This document shows positions 8,777 through 18,482 of a stretch of 64,000 nucleotides of DNA, in pieces; positions within the stretch are counted from its first letter, which is position 1; every line of letters starts with the position of its first letter. Location of the stretch: contig DRFJ01000047.1 of NCBI GenBank assembly GCA_011050615.1, positions 1-64,000 on the forward strand, given 5' to 3'. The notes below the pieces were generated by a model. That model was given only the letters and a program-made list of their open reading frames with translations, did no database searches and was not told the DNA's origin. The translations under genes were made by a program, and so were the position numbers. The stretch comes from Bacteroidota bacterium. GTDB taxonomy: Bacteria; Bacteroidota; Bacteroidia; Bacteroidales; VadinHA17.

Positions 8777-10287
8777 AGGTGATAAGATTTATTATACTTA
8801 TCGCACTTTTTATTTTACCTGACAGCATTTTAAATGCTCAGGATACTGAACCGGAGGGTAAAAAGAAAATAGAAATTCTGCATGCTGACCTGATGTCCAA
8901 CCGTGGAGAGATGAGACAATTGCTCGGAAATGTCAGGTTCAGACATAAAGAAACCTACATGACCTGCGACAGTGCACATTTCTTTCCTGCCAGGAATCTT
9001 GTTGAAGCATACAGTAAGGTACACATTTTCAAAGGTGATACACTTCACCTGTACGGTGACTATCTGCTATATGATTCTGAAGCTGAATATGCCTATGTTT
9101 CTGATTCGGTTATACTCATAGATAATGAAACAAGCCTCTACACTGATTATATTGAATATGATATGATTAAAGAAACGGCAACCTACACTACCGGTGGACG
9201 GATAATAAATGAAGACAATGTACTCACCAGCATAATAGGTATTTACTATACTGAATCTGAAGTATTTAATTTCAAGGATAGTGTCAAACTGGTAAACCCC
9301 GATTATATAATGTATTCCGACACCCTGCAATATAATACCATCAATGAGGTTGCTTATTTTCTCGGTCCTTCAGAGATAATTGGTGACAGCATCTATGCCA
9401 GGTGCAACAGGGGGTGGTACGATACCAGGAATGAGTTAAGCCTTTTGATGGATGATGCATTCATAGACAATGAGATACAGATAGTTACCGGTGACTCATT
9501 ATATTATGAAACAGACAACGGTTTTGGGACTGCTCACTATAATGTAACGATAAGGGACAAGGAGGAGGATATTATAGTAAAGGGTAATAAATCATGGTAT
9601 TACAGTGAGCCTGAAAGATTTATGATAACCGACAGTGCGCAGTTCATACAGGTAAATGAAGATGATTACCTCTACCTCCATGCCGATACACTATGGTCTG
9701 TTACAATAGAGGATTCAACAATGAATTACCGCCTGGTACGTGCTTTTTACGGTTGCCGTATTTACAGTGAAGACCTGCAGGCTAAATGCGATTCATTATC
9801 GTATTCATTCTGTGATTCAGTCATCCGTCTTTATTATGAACCTGTATTATGGTCCGATGCCAACCAGCTTTTTGCTGACTCTATGGCGTTATATACAAAA
9901 AACAAGGAAATGTACAAGATGGAATTATACAATAATATATTTGTGATTGAGGAAGTGGATTCTGTGAGGTACAATCAGCTCAAGGGTAAAAACCTGATTG
10001 GCTATTTCAGGGAAAATAAGCTCTATAAGATTGAGATAAGAGGTAATTCTGAAAAGATATACTTTGCAGTGGAAGAAGATGAGCTGGTAGGTGTAGATCA
10101 TTCCACCTGTGTAAATATGGATATATATATTGAAGAGGGCAAGATCAGCGAAATCTATATGCTGGATATGCCAGAAGGCACACTTGATCCGCCCTTATAT
10201 AAAGAACCGTCTTCAAGGCGGCTTGAAAATTTTTACTGGTATGATGCCATCAGGCCAAGAAACAGGTTTGATATCTTCAGGAAATAA
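8764..10287 (+). CDS. OstA/LptA-like protein
   Basis: 507 residues. It has a signal peptide (IILIALFILPDSILNAQ) and then repeated short beta segments of the OstA/LptA type, for example GNVRFRHKETYMTCDSAHF, followed by many more D-S/Y-x-Y strand repeats up to about residue 470. Such beta-jellyroll repeats stack into the bridge that carries lipopolysaccharide through the periplasm. This long version is the one usually annotated as OstA-like in Bacteroidetes. The ATG lies inside the end of the SurA-like gene (13-bp overlap). It is the last gene of the run; a convergent DUF2795 gene begins 5 bp beyond its stop. Confidence 0.85.
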   Translation: MAEVKVIRFIILIALFILPDSILNAQDTEPEGKKKIEILHADLMSNRGEMRQLLGNVRFRHKETYMTCDSAHFFPARNLVEAYSKVHIFKGDTLHLYGDYLLYDSEAEYAYVSDSVILIDNETSLYTDYIEYDMIKETATYTTGGRIINEDNVLTSIIGIYYTESEVFNFKDSVKLVNPDYIMYSDTLQYNTINEVAYFLGPSEIIGDSIYARCNRGWYDTRNELSLLMDDAFIDNEIQIVTGDSLYYETDNGFGTAHYNVTIRDKEEDIIVKGNKSWYYSEPERFMITDSAQFIQVNEDDYLYLHADTLWSVTIEDSTMNYRLVRAFYGCRIYSEDLQAKCDSLSYSFCDSVIRLYYEPVLWSDANQLFADSMALYTKNKEMYKMELYNNIFVIEEVDSVRYNQLKGKNLIGYFRENKLYKIEIRGNSEKIYFAVEEDELVGVDHSTCVNMDIYIEEGKISEIYMLDMPEGTLDPPLYKEPSSRRLENFYWYDAIRPRNRFDIFRK

Positions 10288-10292
10288 GGGAT

Positions 10293-10514
10293 TTAATACT
10301 CATCTTCATTAAAGAAGAAGTCATCCTTACTGGGATAATCAGGCCAAATATCTTCAATACTTTCGTAGATATCACCCTCATCTTCTATTTCCTGCAGGTT
10401 CTCGATAACTTCCATAGGAGCTCCCGACCTGATGGCATAATCAATAAGTTCGTCCTTGGTTGCAGGCCAGGGAGCATCTTCGAGTTTGGATGCTAATTCA
10501 AGAGTCCAGTACAT
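10293..10514 (-). CDS. DUF2795 domain-containing protein
   Basis: 73 residues, very acidic, soluble. MYWTLELASKLEDAPWPATKDELIDYAIRSG matches the Bacteroidetes DUF2795 family as I remember it: a small helical domain built around a W-P-A-T-K-x-E-L-I-D-Y-A motif, with an acidic DDFFFNEDE tail. An AGAAGGGA ribosome-binding site lies about 5 bases before the ATG. Function is unknown to me. It lies convergent to the OstA-like gene and downstream of the decayed adenosyltransferase. Confidence 0.85.
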   Translation of the reverse strand: MYWTLELASKLEDAPWPATKDELIDYAIRSGAPMEVIENLQEIEDEGDIYESIEDIWPDYPSKDDFFFNEDEY

Positions 10515-10598
10515 TATTCCCTTCTATTTTTTTTTGAATTTGGGTCTGCAAATAAATACTAAATTATTTAATAAAACAACAGTAAAATCCTATTTTTT

Positions 10599-10903
10599 TC
10601 ATGGGATCCATTTACTCTGCTCTATTCCTGATTCATCTGCTGTTTTCCTGGCCACTACGAAAAGATAATCAGATAGTCTGTCAAGGTAACGTGCAACCGC
10701 TGTATCGCTTTCATTTTTATCGTCCAGTGAAATAGCCAGGCGTTCAGCCCTCCTGCAAACACACCGGCTTATATGCGTAAAGGCGACAGCATCATTTCAT
10801 CCGCAGTACCGTAAGCCTCAATCCTTTCATGGTGTTTAGGCACCCTGTGACCTCCAGCCAATGATGTGGTTCCATCATCACCTGTTCGTGCATATATTTT
10901 CAT
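10599..10903 (-). pseudogene. Cob(I)alamin adenosyltransferase (PduO type), internally deleted
   Basis: Reading the minus strand from ATG at 10903 gives [20 protein letters not shown]...IEAYGTADE, the classic N-terminus of PduO-type ATP:cob(I)alamin adenosyltransferases, including the ATP-binding TRTGDDGTT and the AYGTxDE element. It is then wrong and stops. In another frame, starting about 10793, it resumes as [17 protein letters not shown] and RYLDRLSDYLFVVAR, the conserved C-terminal third of the same family, ending TGA at 10599. About 80 central residues are absent. The ATG is 2 bp after the stop of the LolD-type ATPase gene, so the operon position is intact. It cannot yield active enzyme. 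The alternative is an assembly error. Confidence 0.88.
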
Positions 10904-10905
10904 TA

Positions 10906-11592
10906 TCAGTTGAGGATTTCATCACTGGCCACTTCTCCGTCCATAAGCCTTACTATCCTCTGTGCATTTCTGGCTATGCCTTCTTCGTGTGTGACGAGTA
11001 TTACGGTATTACCATCTTTATGTATCTTGTCAAGGAGTCTCATTATGTCAATGGATGTCTTGCTGTCGAGGTTACCGGTAGGTTCATCCGCAAGTATTAT
11101 GGAGGGGTTATTAACCATTGCCCTGGCAATAGCAACCCTCTGGCGCTGACCTCCTGATAGTTCATTTGGCTTGTGTTTAACCCTGTCAGACAAGCCAACT
11201 GAATCGAGTACCTTCATTGCTATTTCCTCCCTCTCAAGGCGGGGATAGCCGGCATAGATTAGTGGCAGTATCACGTTTTCATGGGCAGTATATCTCGGGA
11301 GGAGATTGAAAGTCTGGAAAACAAATCCGATTTCCTTATTCCTTATTTCAGCCAGCTGGTTGTCTTCCAGTTTGCTGACATCAGTACCATTGAGTACATA
11401 CTGTCCTTTGGTCAGGGTGTCAAGACATCCAAGAATATTCATCAGTGTTGACTTGCCTGAACCTGAGGGCCCCATGACAGCAACATACTCGTTCTTATCT
11501 ATAGACAGGGTGACCGACCGCAGCGCCCTTACCACCACCGAACCAACCTGATAGTTCTTTACTACTTCCTTTATCTCAATTACTTTACTCAT
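10906..11592 (-). CDS. ABC transporter ATP-binding protein, LolD/MacB type
   Basis: 228 residues, the usual length for stand-alone LolD/MacB-type ATPases. Walker A is GPSGSGKST (about residue 40), the Q-loop is [18 protein letters not shown], the signature is [14 protein letters not shown] (about 140), Walker B is [13 protein letters not shown] (about 160), and the switch His is in LVTHE. Such ATPases power mechanotransmission-type exporters or lipoprotein release by partnering with FtsX-like permeases. No permease gene lies nearby, so the partner must be encoded elsewhere. Downstream is the decayed adenosyltransferase (2 bp away). Substrate cannot be told from sequence. Confidence 0.9.
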   Translation of the reverse strand: MSKVIEIKEVVKNYQVGSVVVRALRSVTLSIDKNEYVAVMGPSGSGKSTLMNILGCLDTLTKGQYVLNGTDVSKLEDNQLAEIRNKEIGFVFQTFNLLPRYTAHENVILPLIYAGYPRLEREEIAMKVLDSVGLSDRVKHKPNELSGGQRQRVAIARAMVNNPSIILADEPTGNLDSKTSIDIMRLLDKIHKDGNTVILVTHEEGIARNAQRIVRLMDGEVASDEILN

Positions 11593-11667
11593 ACTAAGTG
11601 CTTAAAAAAATTATCCGAAATTAATCCTAATATTTTAATATATAAAAATCAAACTCATTAAATAATG

Positions 11668-12489
11668 TTAATATCTTATAACAAAATCCTGTTTTACCAT
11701 TCCCTGCCGGAAAAATACCAGTCCCATCTGGAAAACATCTATACTTACTGACACCTGTGGATCACTTTTTATTTCATTCCATGCTTCATTCATTTCAAAT
11801 GAATAATTTATATCATCAAAAATTATAACAGAATCCCCGGGAATAAGTTCTTTAAGGAAGGCAAAATATTTCAATACTGCTTCTTTCCTGTGGTTTCCAT
11901 CAACAAAGACCATTGACGGTCTGAAGTTTATATCCCTGACAACGGGAAGCAGGTTACCAAAATCACCCGTCAATATATCAATATTTTGCACTTCGCCACG
12001 GGAAAAATTTTTTTTCGCGATTTCTGCCAGGTTATTACAGCCCTCCATACTTATTATTTTGGACCCGGGAGCTCCAATAGCCATAAATAAGGCGCTTATG
12101 CCCACTGATGTTCCCATTTCCAGTATATTTTGGCCATTGTAACGAAGTGCCAGGTTATACAAAACCCTTCCATACCTTTCATGAACCGATGATTTACGTG
12201 ATATGTCAGAAAGCTTCCTGTAAGATGAGGGTATACTGGCTGAACCTCCTCCCAGATCATTGACTCTGACGGTTATTTGGCTGTTTTGCATCAGTTTCTT
12301 TATACGAAGAATCACTTCCTTCCTTTCCCCTGGTATATCTTTACGAAGTACCGTATTTATAAAGTCAAAAACAAAGGGGCTGTGAATGCCATGACCCTTC
12401 CTGTGACGTGAACAGGTGAAATACTTTATAGCGGCCGCCATCCTGTAATAATTCATCAGGTGTAAAAATACTGTTGGTGAACAATTCAA
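11668..12489 (-). CDS. Class I SAM-dependent methyltransferase
   Basis: 273 residues from the tracked start; the Met at residue 17 (MAAAIKYF) is an equally good start and is closer to the conserved domain. The N-terminal signature KGHGIHSPFVFDFI is typical of a Bacteroidetes methyltransferase group. The SAM-binding region reads ILEMGTSVGISALFMAIG (motif I, about 120-140), then ISMEG (motif II) and MVFVDGNHRKEAVLKYF, an O-methyltransferase-like VDGxH. This resembles the Methyltransf_24 family. It is divergent from recG with a 55-bp gap. Substrate is unknown. Confidence 0.8.
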   Translation of the reverse strand: MNCSPTVFLHLMNYYRMAAAIKYFTCSRHRKGHGIHSPFVFDFINTVLRKDIPGERKEVILRIKKLMQNSQITVRVNDLGGGSASIPSSYRKLSDISRKSSVHERYGRVLYNLALRYNGQNILEMGTSVGISALFMAIGAPGSKIISMEGCNNLAEIAKKNFSRGEVQNIDILTGDFGNLLPVVRDINFRPSMVFVDGNHRKEAVLKYFAFLKELIPGDSVIIFDDINYSFEMNEAWNEIKSDPQVSVSIDVFQMGLVFFRQGMVKQDFVIRY

Positions 12490-12544
12490 AAATAGTTAAT
12501 TTAGAATTCAGGTTTTAAATATTCCTCAACATTTTTACCAAACA

Positions 12545-14650
12545 ATGCCTGATATCCTCGACACTGAAATAAAGTTCCTTACAGGAGTCGGACCCAAAAG
12601 GTCAGAACTGCTTGATAAAGAGCTGGGCATAAAAACCTTCCGGGATCTTCTATATTATTTTCCATATAAATATATTGACAGGACAAAATTCTATAAAATT
12701 TCAGAGCTTGACCCCGAAATGCCCTATGTACAGGTAAGGGGTGTTATTGACAGCTTCCAGGCAGAAGGAGCAGGACGAAATAAAAGACTTACCGCAAGCT
12801 TCAGGGATGATACCGGAACAGTTAAGCTGGTATGGTTTAAGGGGCTTAAATGGATCGTCGACTCTTATAAGCTGAACAAGGAATATATCATTTTCGGACG
12901 CCCGGGATTGTTCAATGAAGCAATAAACATAGTGCATCCTGAGATTGAAGACCCTGACCAGCTTGAAAAGAGGATCAGCAGCAATATACAATCACAGTAC
13001 AGTACCACCGAGAAGTTAAAGAATAATTACATAAGTTCCAAAACCATAAATAAGCTACAGGGGAATCTGTTCAAGCAGTTAGAGCCCAGGATAAAAGACA
13101 CCTTACCCTTATGGATGAGAGAAAAATACAGGTTGATGGATCTTCATGACGCACTGTTCATAACTCATTTCCCAAATGACAATAAAGACCTTGAAAGGGC
13201 TCGTTACAGGCTTAAGCTGGAAGAGCTTTTCTATATACAGTTAAGTTTACTGAGCCTTAAAATACACAGGGGAAACAGGTTCAAAGGTCATGTTTTCGGC
13301 ATTATCGGAGAGAAATTTAATGATTTCTATTCCGGTAATTTACCTTTCAAGCTTACCGGTGCACAAAAAAGAGTGGTGAAGGAAATACGAAGGGATCTTG
13401 GTTCAGGGAAGCAAATGAACCGCCTCCTCCAGGGTGATGTAGGCAGCGGGAAGACACTGGTAGCTCTTATGAGCATGCTCATTGCGATTGATAACGGATT
13501 TCAGGCATGTTTAATGGCACCCACAGAGATACTGAGTATACAGCATTATAACACCATCTCAGAAATGCTCAGGGGAATTGACATACGAATATGCCTGCTC
13601 ACCGGATCAACAAAGAAATCAGAAAGAGAACAAATTGCATCGGGACTTGATGATGGTGCAATAAATATTATTGTAGGAACCCACGCTCTTATTGAAGATA
13701 CGGTCAGGTTTAAAAAGCTTGGACTGGTAATAATTGATGAACAGCATCGCTTCGGTGTGGCACAGAGAGCAAGGCTCTGGAAAAAAGACAGGAATCCTCC
13801 GCATGTACTGGTAATGACGGCAACACCCATTCCCAGGACCCTGGCAATGACACTGTACGGCGACCTTGATGTGTCAGTTATTGATGAAATGCCTCCGGGC
13901 AGGAAGGCAGTTAAAACGATGCATTTCACCGATTCCGCGAGGTTGAAGGTATTTGCATTTATGAAGGAACAGATAAGGGCAGGGCAACAGATATATATCG
14001 TGTATCCCCTGATCAAGGAATCAGAAAAAATGGATTACAAGGATCTGGAAGACGGGGTGGAAGCCATTAGCAGGGCCTTCCCTCCTCCCCGCTATGTTGT
14101 ATCGGTAGTTCATGGCAGGATGAAATCAAAAGACAAGGCCATATCTATGAAGCTGTTCACTTCGGGCCAGGCTAATATACTTATTGCCACAACAGTCATT
14201 GAGGTGGGTGTGGATGTTCCGAATGCTTCCGTTATGGTTATCGAATCAGCTGAGCGTTTCGGACTCTCCCAGTTGCATCAGTTGAGAGGGAGAGTGGGAA
14301 GGGGAGCAAAACAGTCATACTGCGTACTTATGAGCTCTGACAAGCTTTCAAATGAAGCCCGTAAAAGGATTGAAATCATGGTAAGCAGCAACGATGGGTT
14401 CGAAATAGCAGAAGCCGATCTCAGGCTCAGAGGACCCGGCGATCTCGAAGGAACACGTCAGAGCGGGATTGGATTTGACCTCAGGATAGCAAACCTGGGA
14501 AAAGATGGCCAGATACTCGAATATGCCAGGAGGATAGCTGAAGAAATATTAAACAATGATCCCCTCCTGCAGGAAGCAAATAATGCTATACTGAAACAAC
14601 AACTTAAAAATATCAGGAAAACCGAATACGACTGGAGTAAAATAAGTTAA
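12545..14650 (+). CDS. recG: ATP-dependent DNA helicase RecG
   Basis: 701 residues, the family's usual length. It remodels stalled forks and Holliday junctions. The N-terminal wedge/OB domain lies at about 1-230 (FLTGVGPKRSELL, then DLLYYFPYKYIDR). Helicase motifs: LLQGDVGSGKT (Walker A, about 300), IIDEQHRFGVAQR (DEQH box, about 400), MTATPIPRTLAMTLYGDLD (motif III), IATTVIEVGVDVPNA (motif V) and QLHQLRGRVGRG (motif VI), followed by the C-terminal TRG region. The gene stands alone between the divergent methyltransferase and the Rnf operon, from which it is 146 bp away. Confidence 0.97.
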   Translation: MPDILDTEIKFLTGVGPKRSELLDKELGIKTFRDLLYYFPYKYIDRTKFYKISELDPEMPYVQVRGVIDSFQAEGAGRNKRLTASFRDDTGTVKLVWFKGLKWIVDSYKLNKEYIIFGRPGLFNEAINIVHPEIEDPDQLEKRISSNIQSQYSTTEKLKNNYISSKTINKLQGNLFKQLEPRIKDTLPLWMREKYRLMDLHDALFITHFPNDNKDLERARYRLKLEELFYIQLSLLSLKIHRGNRFKGHVFGIIGEKFNDFYSGNLPFKLTGAQKRVVKEIRRDLGSGKQMNRLLQGDVGSGKTLVALMSMLIAIDNGFQACLMAPTEILSIQHYNTISEMLRGIDIRICLLTGSTKKSEREQIASGLDDGAINIIVGTHALIEDTVRFKKLGLVIIDEQHRFGVAQRARLWKKDRNPPHVLVMTATPIPRTLAMTLYGDLDVSVIDEMPPGRKAVKTMHFTDSARLKVFAFMKEQIRAGQQIYIVYPLIKESEKMDYKDLEDGVEAISRAFPPPRYVVSVVHGRMKSKDKAISMKLFTSGQANILIATTVIEVGVDVPNASVMVIESAERFGLSQLHQLRGRVGRGAKQSYCVLMSSDKLSNEARKRIEIMVSSNDGFEIAEADLRLRGPGDLEGTRQSGIGFDLRIANLGKDGQILEYARRIAEEILNNDPLLQEANNAILKQQLKNIRKTEYDWSKIS

Positions 14651-14759
14651 ATGAAAGATTGATTTGGTTTTTAAATTAAATGCTTATTTAGATTAATTCT
14701 ATATTATTTTACCCCGTTTAAAAACTGATATTATACATATATAATTTAGCAGCATATTA

Positions 14760-14767
14760 TAAATTTG
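14760..14767 (+). promoter_or_regulatory. Possible -7 element of the Rnf operon promoter
   Basis: TAAATTTG fits the Bacteroidetes -7 consensus TAnnTTTG and lies 30 bases before the rseC-like start, inside the only sizeable gap (146 bp, AT-rich) ahead of the Rnf operon. I see no good TTTG -33 element at the expected 19-21 base spacing, so the call is tentative. Confidence 0.4.
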
Positions 14768-14796
14768 CCCATTCTAACCATGCATGGTCGCAGATA

Positions 14797-15219
14797 ATGC
14801 AAAAAGAAAGTACAATCGAGCATACCGGTATTGTTAAATCAGCAGGCGAAGACTATGCAATTGTTGATATTGTAGCGCATCCTGCCTGCTCAGGATGCCT
14901 GGCCTCAGGCATATGTGATCTTTCGGCGCAAAAGAATAAGGAAATAAGGACAATTAACAATACTGATGTAAAAGCCGGTGACCGTGTGCTTGTTGTAATG
15001 AGGCAATCATTAGGTTTCAGAGCCCTCTTTCTGGGTTACCTGCTCCCTTTTATCGTGGTAATGATTATTTTAATCATTATGACATCCTTATCCTTTTCAG
15101 AACCGATTAGTGGCATTACTGCCCTGCTGTCGCTCATCCCCTACTATATCATAATCTACCTTAAGAAGGAAAAAATCGGCAAGAGCTTTTCATTTACCAT
15201 AAAAAAACAGATTACATGA
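14797..15219 (+). CDS. rseC: RseC/MucC-family protein, first gene of the Rnf operon
   Basis: 140 residues. The N-terminal soluble part holds [16 protein letters not shown], a cysteine cluster shared by SoxR-reducing/RseC family proteins. Two transmembrane helices follow (about 72-95 and 100-120) and a short basic C-terminus. RseC proteins are often encoded with Rnf genes and are thought to assist a SoxR-reducing or Rnf-type complex in the inner membrane. The stop overlaps the rnfB start by 4 bp (ATGA), firmly placing it in the operon. Confidence 0.85.
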   Translation: MQKESTIEHTGIVKSAGEDYAIVDIVAHPACSGCLASGICDLSAQKNKEIRTINNTDVKAGDRVLVVMRQSLGFRALFLGYLLPFIVVMIILIIMTSLSFSEPISGITALLSLIPYYIIIYLKKEKIGKSFSFTIKKQIT

Positions 15220-16079
15220 GTTCTGTAGTACTAATCACAATAATATCATTAAGCCTGTTAGGTGTAATAGCCGCCCTTATATTATATTTTGTAGCCAGCA
15301 AGTTCAAGGTATATGAAGATCCCCTGATTGACGAGGTGGAAGCAGCCTTGCCCGCTGCCAATTGCGGCGGTTGTGGTTTCGCAGGTTGCAGGAACTTTGC
15401 AGAGGCACTTGTTAAGTCTGATACTTTTGAAGGGCTGAGTTGTCCTGTTGGTGGAAACGAAACAATGGCCCTGGTAGCAAAGATACTCGGCAGGGAAGCA
15501 CCTGAGGTTGAACCAAGGGTTGCCGTGGTAAGATGCAACGGCACTCCCGGGCACAGGAAAAAAACATCCCGTTACGACGGCGAACTGAACTGTACCATAG
15601 CACATAACCTCTACAGGGGTGAAACAGATTGCCAGTATGGTTGCCTCGGGCTGGGTGAATGTGTTGATGCATGCGATTTTGATGCGATGTATATGGACAG
15701 CAAAACAGAATTGCCTGTAATTATTGACGATAAATGTGTTGCCTGCGGAGCATGTGTAAGAGCCTGTCCGCGGGATATAATCGAACTCAGGAAAAGAGCC
15801 AGGAAAGACAGGAAGATATTTGTATCGTGTGTAAACAAAGACAAAGGAGGTCCTGCCAGGAAAGCCTGTGCAGTTGCATGCATCGGATGTGGAAAATGTC
15901 AGGAGGTCTGTAACTTTGATGCCATCACCATTGAAAATAACCTTGCTTTCATTGATTCTGATAAATGTAAGCTTTGCAGGAAATGTGAGCCGGTTTGCCC
16001 TACGGGAGCAATACTGGAAATTAATTTTCCACCACGTAAGTCTGAGCAAACGAAGGAAGCTGAGAAAGCAGAAGCATAA
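15216..16079 (+). CDS. rnfB: Rnf electron transport complex subunit B
   Basis: 287 residues. It has an N-terminal membrane anchor (about 4-25), then a 4Fe-4S cluster motif [11 protein letters not shown] with a later Cys (LSCP), followed by several ferredoxin-type CxxCxxCxxxCP motifs: [23 protein letters not shown] and [12 protein letters not shown]. RnfB accepts electrons from reduced ferredoxin and feeds them into the complex. Length and cluster number fit the long RnfB of anaerobes. The C-terminal tail is charged. Its start overlaps the rseC-like gene; rnfC follows after 31 bp. Confidence 0.95.
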   Translation: MSSVVLITIISLSLLGVIAALILYFVASKFKVYEDPLIDEVEAALPAANCGGCGFAGCRNFAEALVKSDTFEGLSCPVGGNETMALVAKILGREAPEVEPRVAVVRCNGTPGHRKKTSRYDGELNCTIAHNLYRGETDCQYGCLGLGECVDACDFDAMYMDSKTELPVIIDDKCVACGACVRACPRDIIELRKRARKDRKIFVSCVNKDKGGPARKACAVACIGCGKCQEVCNFDAITIENNLAFIDSDKCKLCRKCEPVCPTGAILEINFPPRKSEQTKEAEKAEA

Positions 16080-16110
16080 TATAATATAGTTAAACCTAAA
16101 ATAACATAAA

Positions 16111-17445
16111 GTGTTGAAGACATTCCCAAAAGGAGGCGTTCATCCACCTGAGAACAAAATATCTTCAGGCGTTCCAATTGAAGCAATGCCTTTACCTGAA
16201 CAGGTCATAATACCGGTTAACCAGCACCTTGGCGCACCTGCTGAAGCGGTAGTGGAAAAAGGAGAAACTGTCAAAGCAGGGCAGATTATTGCCCGCAGTA
16301 AAGGTTTCGTTTCAGCCAATATCCATTCATCAGTCTCCGGCAAAGTACTGAAAGTAGATAAGATGCCTGATGCCTCCGGGTATAAACAGACAAGCGTGGT
16401 AATAAATGTCGAAGGAGACGAATGGCTTGAAACTGTTGACAGAAGCAAGGAGCTTAAAAAAAACATAAGCCTGTCAGGTGAAGAAATTATTAAAAAATGT
16501 GCTGAAAACGGAATTGTGGGAATGGGTGGAGCTACATTCCCCTCACATGTAAAGCTAAGCATACCCCAGGGGAAGAAGTGTGATGTCCTGATTATCAATG
16601 GCGTTGAATGCGAACCCTACCTAACCTCTGACCATCGACTTATGATTGAAAAGCCCGAAGAGCTTCTTACGGGTACTTCCCTGCTTATGAAGGCGCTTGG
16701 AGTTAACAGGGCTTTTATAGGTATTGAAAATAATAAGAAGGACGCCATAGATAAGCTTAAAGGCCTGGCCAGCTCTTATGATGGCATAAGCATACATGCC
16801 TTAAAGGTTAAGTACCCGCAGGGTGCTGAAAAACAACTGATCAAGGCGCTCATAAACAGGGAGGTACCCTCGGGTGGGCTTCCTGTTGATGTAGGCACGG
16901 TAGTCCACAATGCAGGAACTGCCTTCGCGGTATATGAGGCTGTCCAGAAAAACAAGCCACTGGTTGAGAGAGTGGTTACTGTTTCCGGTAAAGGCCTGGA
17001 TAAAACTTTGAATCTTCTGGCCCGTATAGGTACCCCTGTCAGCAAGCTGATTGAGTATGCAGGCGGGCTGCCGGAAAGCACAGCCAAAGTAGTGAATGGC
17101 GGGCCCATGATGGGTAAAGCACTTGGTTCACTTGAAGTACCTGTAACAAAAGGTACATCAGGAATTATCATTTTCAGGGATGAAGAGTCACGCCGAAAGG
17201 AAAAAGGCCCATGCATCAGGTGTGCCAGGTGCATATCTGTTTGCCCGATGGGGCTTGAGCCCTACCTCTTAATGACTCTAACAGAAAAAGAACTTTATGA
17301 AAGAGCGGAAAAAGACAGGATAATGGATTGCATGGAATGTGGTTCATGCAGTTTTACCTGCCCTGCTAACAGGCCTTTGCTTGATTATATCAGGCTGGGT
17401 AAAGCATATGTTGGAAAGATAATCAGAGAGAGAAAACAAAAATAA
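16111..17445 (+). CDS. rnfC: Rnf electron transport complex subunit C
   Basis: 444 residues beginning at GTG (LKTFPKGGVHPPENK), as expected for RnfC; no upstream ATG fits. It contains the NADH/FMN-binding Rossmann-type region (GIVGMGGATFPSHVKL ... INGVECEPYLTSDHRLM, about 135-185) and two C-terminal 4Fe-4S motifs, CIRCARCISVCP (about 370) and CMECGSCSFTCP (about 410). RnfC is the peripheral subunit that reduces NAD+. It follows rnfB and precedes rnfD by 26 bp. Confidence 0.95.
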   Translation: MLKTFPKGGVHPPENKISSGVPIEAMPLPEQVIIPVNQHLGAPAEAVVEKGETVKAGQIIARSKGFVSANIHSSVSGKVLKVDKMPDASGYKQTSVVINVEGDEWLETVDRSKELKKNISLSGEEIIKKCAENGIVGMGGATFPSHVKLSIPQGKKCDVLIINGVECEPYLTSDHRLMIEKPEELLTGTSLLMKALGVNRAFIGIENNKKDAIDKLKGLASSYDGISIHALKVKYPQGAEKQLIKALINREVPSGGLPVDVGTVVHNAGTAFAVYEAVQKNKPLVERVVTVSGKGLDKTLNLLARIGTPVSKLIEYAGGLPESTAKVVNGGPMMGKALGSLEVPVTKGTSGIIIFRDEESRRKEKGPCIRCARCISVCPMGLEPYLLMTLTEKELYERAEKDRIMDCMECGSCSFTCPANRPLLDYIRLGKAYVGKIIRERKQK

Positions 17446-17471
17446 GCATCATAAGAAATATACATTAAATA

Positions 17472-18482
17472 ATGAACAAACTATTGACAGTTTCGCCCTC
17501 CCCACATGAGTACAGCAGGGAATCCACCAGGAAACTCATGTATGGAGTGGTAATTGCTCTTGCTCCCGCCCTCCTTGCCACTATATGGTTCTTTGGATGG
17601 GCGGCCCTTATTGTAACGTCAGTTTCTGTTGTATCCTGTATAATCTTTGAGTACCTTATCCAGAAATTTATTCTGAGGATAAAGCCAACTATAACGGATG
17701 GTTCTGCAATAGTAACAGGCTTATTACTGGCTTTTTGCCTGCCGTCCAATCTTCCCCCGGGTCTGGTAATTCTTGGCGCGCTGGTGGCTATCGGTATTGG
17801 TAAAATGACATTCGGAGGTCTTGGTAATAACCCATTCAACCCGGCCCTTGTTGGCAGGGTATTTCTCTTTCTTTCATTCCCGGCACAAATGACTACATGG
17901 CCCCTTCCAGGGGGATTTAATGCCAGCTTTACCGATGCGCTTACGGGTGCTACTCCACTAAGCATACTGAACGAGAATTATGACAAGGCAGGCATTGATG
18001 TGCTTATGTCCGACCCTGAGCTGTCGATGCCGGGTTATCAGGAATTATTCTGGGGCAATATGGGTGGTTCACTTGGTGAGATTGCCGCTTTTGCACTTAT
18101 CATAGGACTGGGCTACATGCTGATAAGAAAAATTATTACATGGCACATACCGGTCAGCATCCTCTTAACCGTCACTGTTTTTACAGGTATACTTTGGCTG
18201 GCCAGGCCTGAAGCAAATGCAGACCCACTATATCATCTTATGACGGGAGGCTTACTTCTGGGAGCAATATTCATGGCGACAGATTATGTAACATCGCCAA
18301 TGTCAAAGAAAGGGATGATAATATACGGCACAGGAATTGGCGTTATAACGGTACTGATAAGGCGCTTCGGGGCTTATCCCGAAGGTGTGCAGTTTGCTAT
18401 CCTTATTATGAACGCATTCACTCCACTGATAAATATTTATATGAAACCAAAAAGGTTTGGAGAGGAGGTAAAAAATGGCTAA
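17472..18482 (+). CDS. rnfD: Rnf electron transport complex subunit D
   Basis: 336 residues, polytopic (about 8-10 membrane helices). The segment FTDALTGATPLS carries the S/T-GAT motif whose threonine is covalently linked to FMN through a phosphodiester in RnfD/NqrB proteins. GGLGNNPFNPALVGRVFL is another family hallmark. RnfD is thought to form part of the ion-translocation path. The end overlaps rnfG by 8 bp. Confidence 0.95.
   Translation: MNKLLTVSPSPHEYSRESTRKLMYGVVIALAPALLATIWFFGWAALIVTSVSVVSCIIFEYLIQKFILRIKPTITDGSAIVTGLLLAFCLPSNLPPGLVILGALVAIGIGKMTFGGLGNNPFNPALVGRVFLFLSFPAQMTTWPLPGGFNASFTDALTGATPLSILNENYDKAGIDVLMSDPELSMPGYQELFWGNMGGSLGEIAAFALIIGLGYMLIRKIITWHIPVSILLTVTVFTGILWLARPEANADPLYHLMTGGLLLGAIFMATDYVTSPMSKKGMIIYGTGIGVITVLIRRFGAYPEGVQFAILIMNAFTPLINIYMKPKRFGEEVKNG

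Noticed and set aside
10861-11157. Plus-strand ORF of 98 residues
   Set aside because: Shadow of the LolD-type ATPase and the adenosyltransferase remnant on the minus strand.
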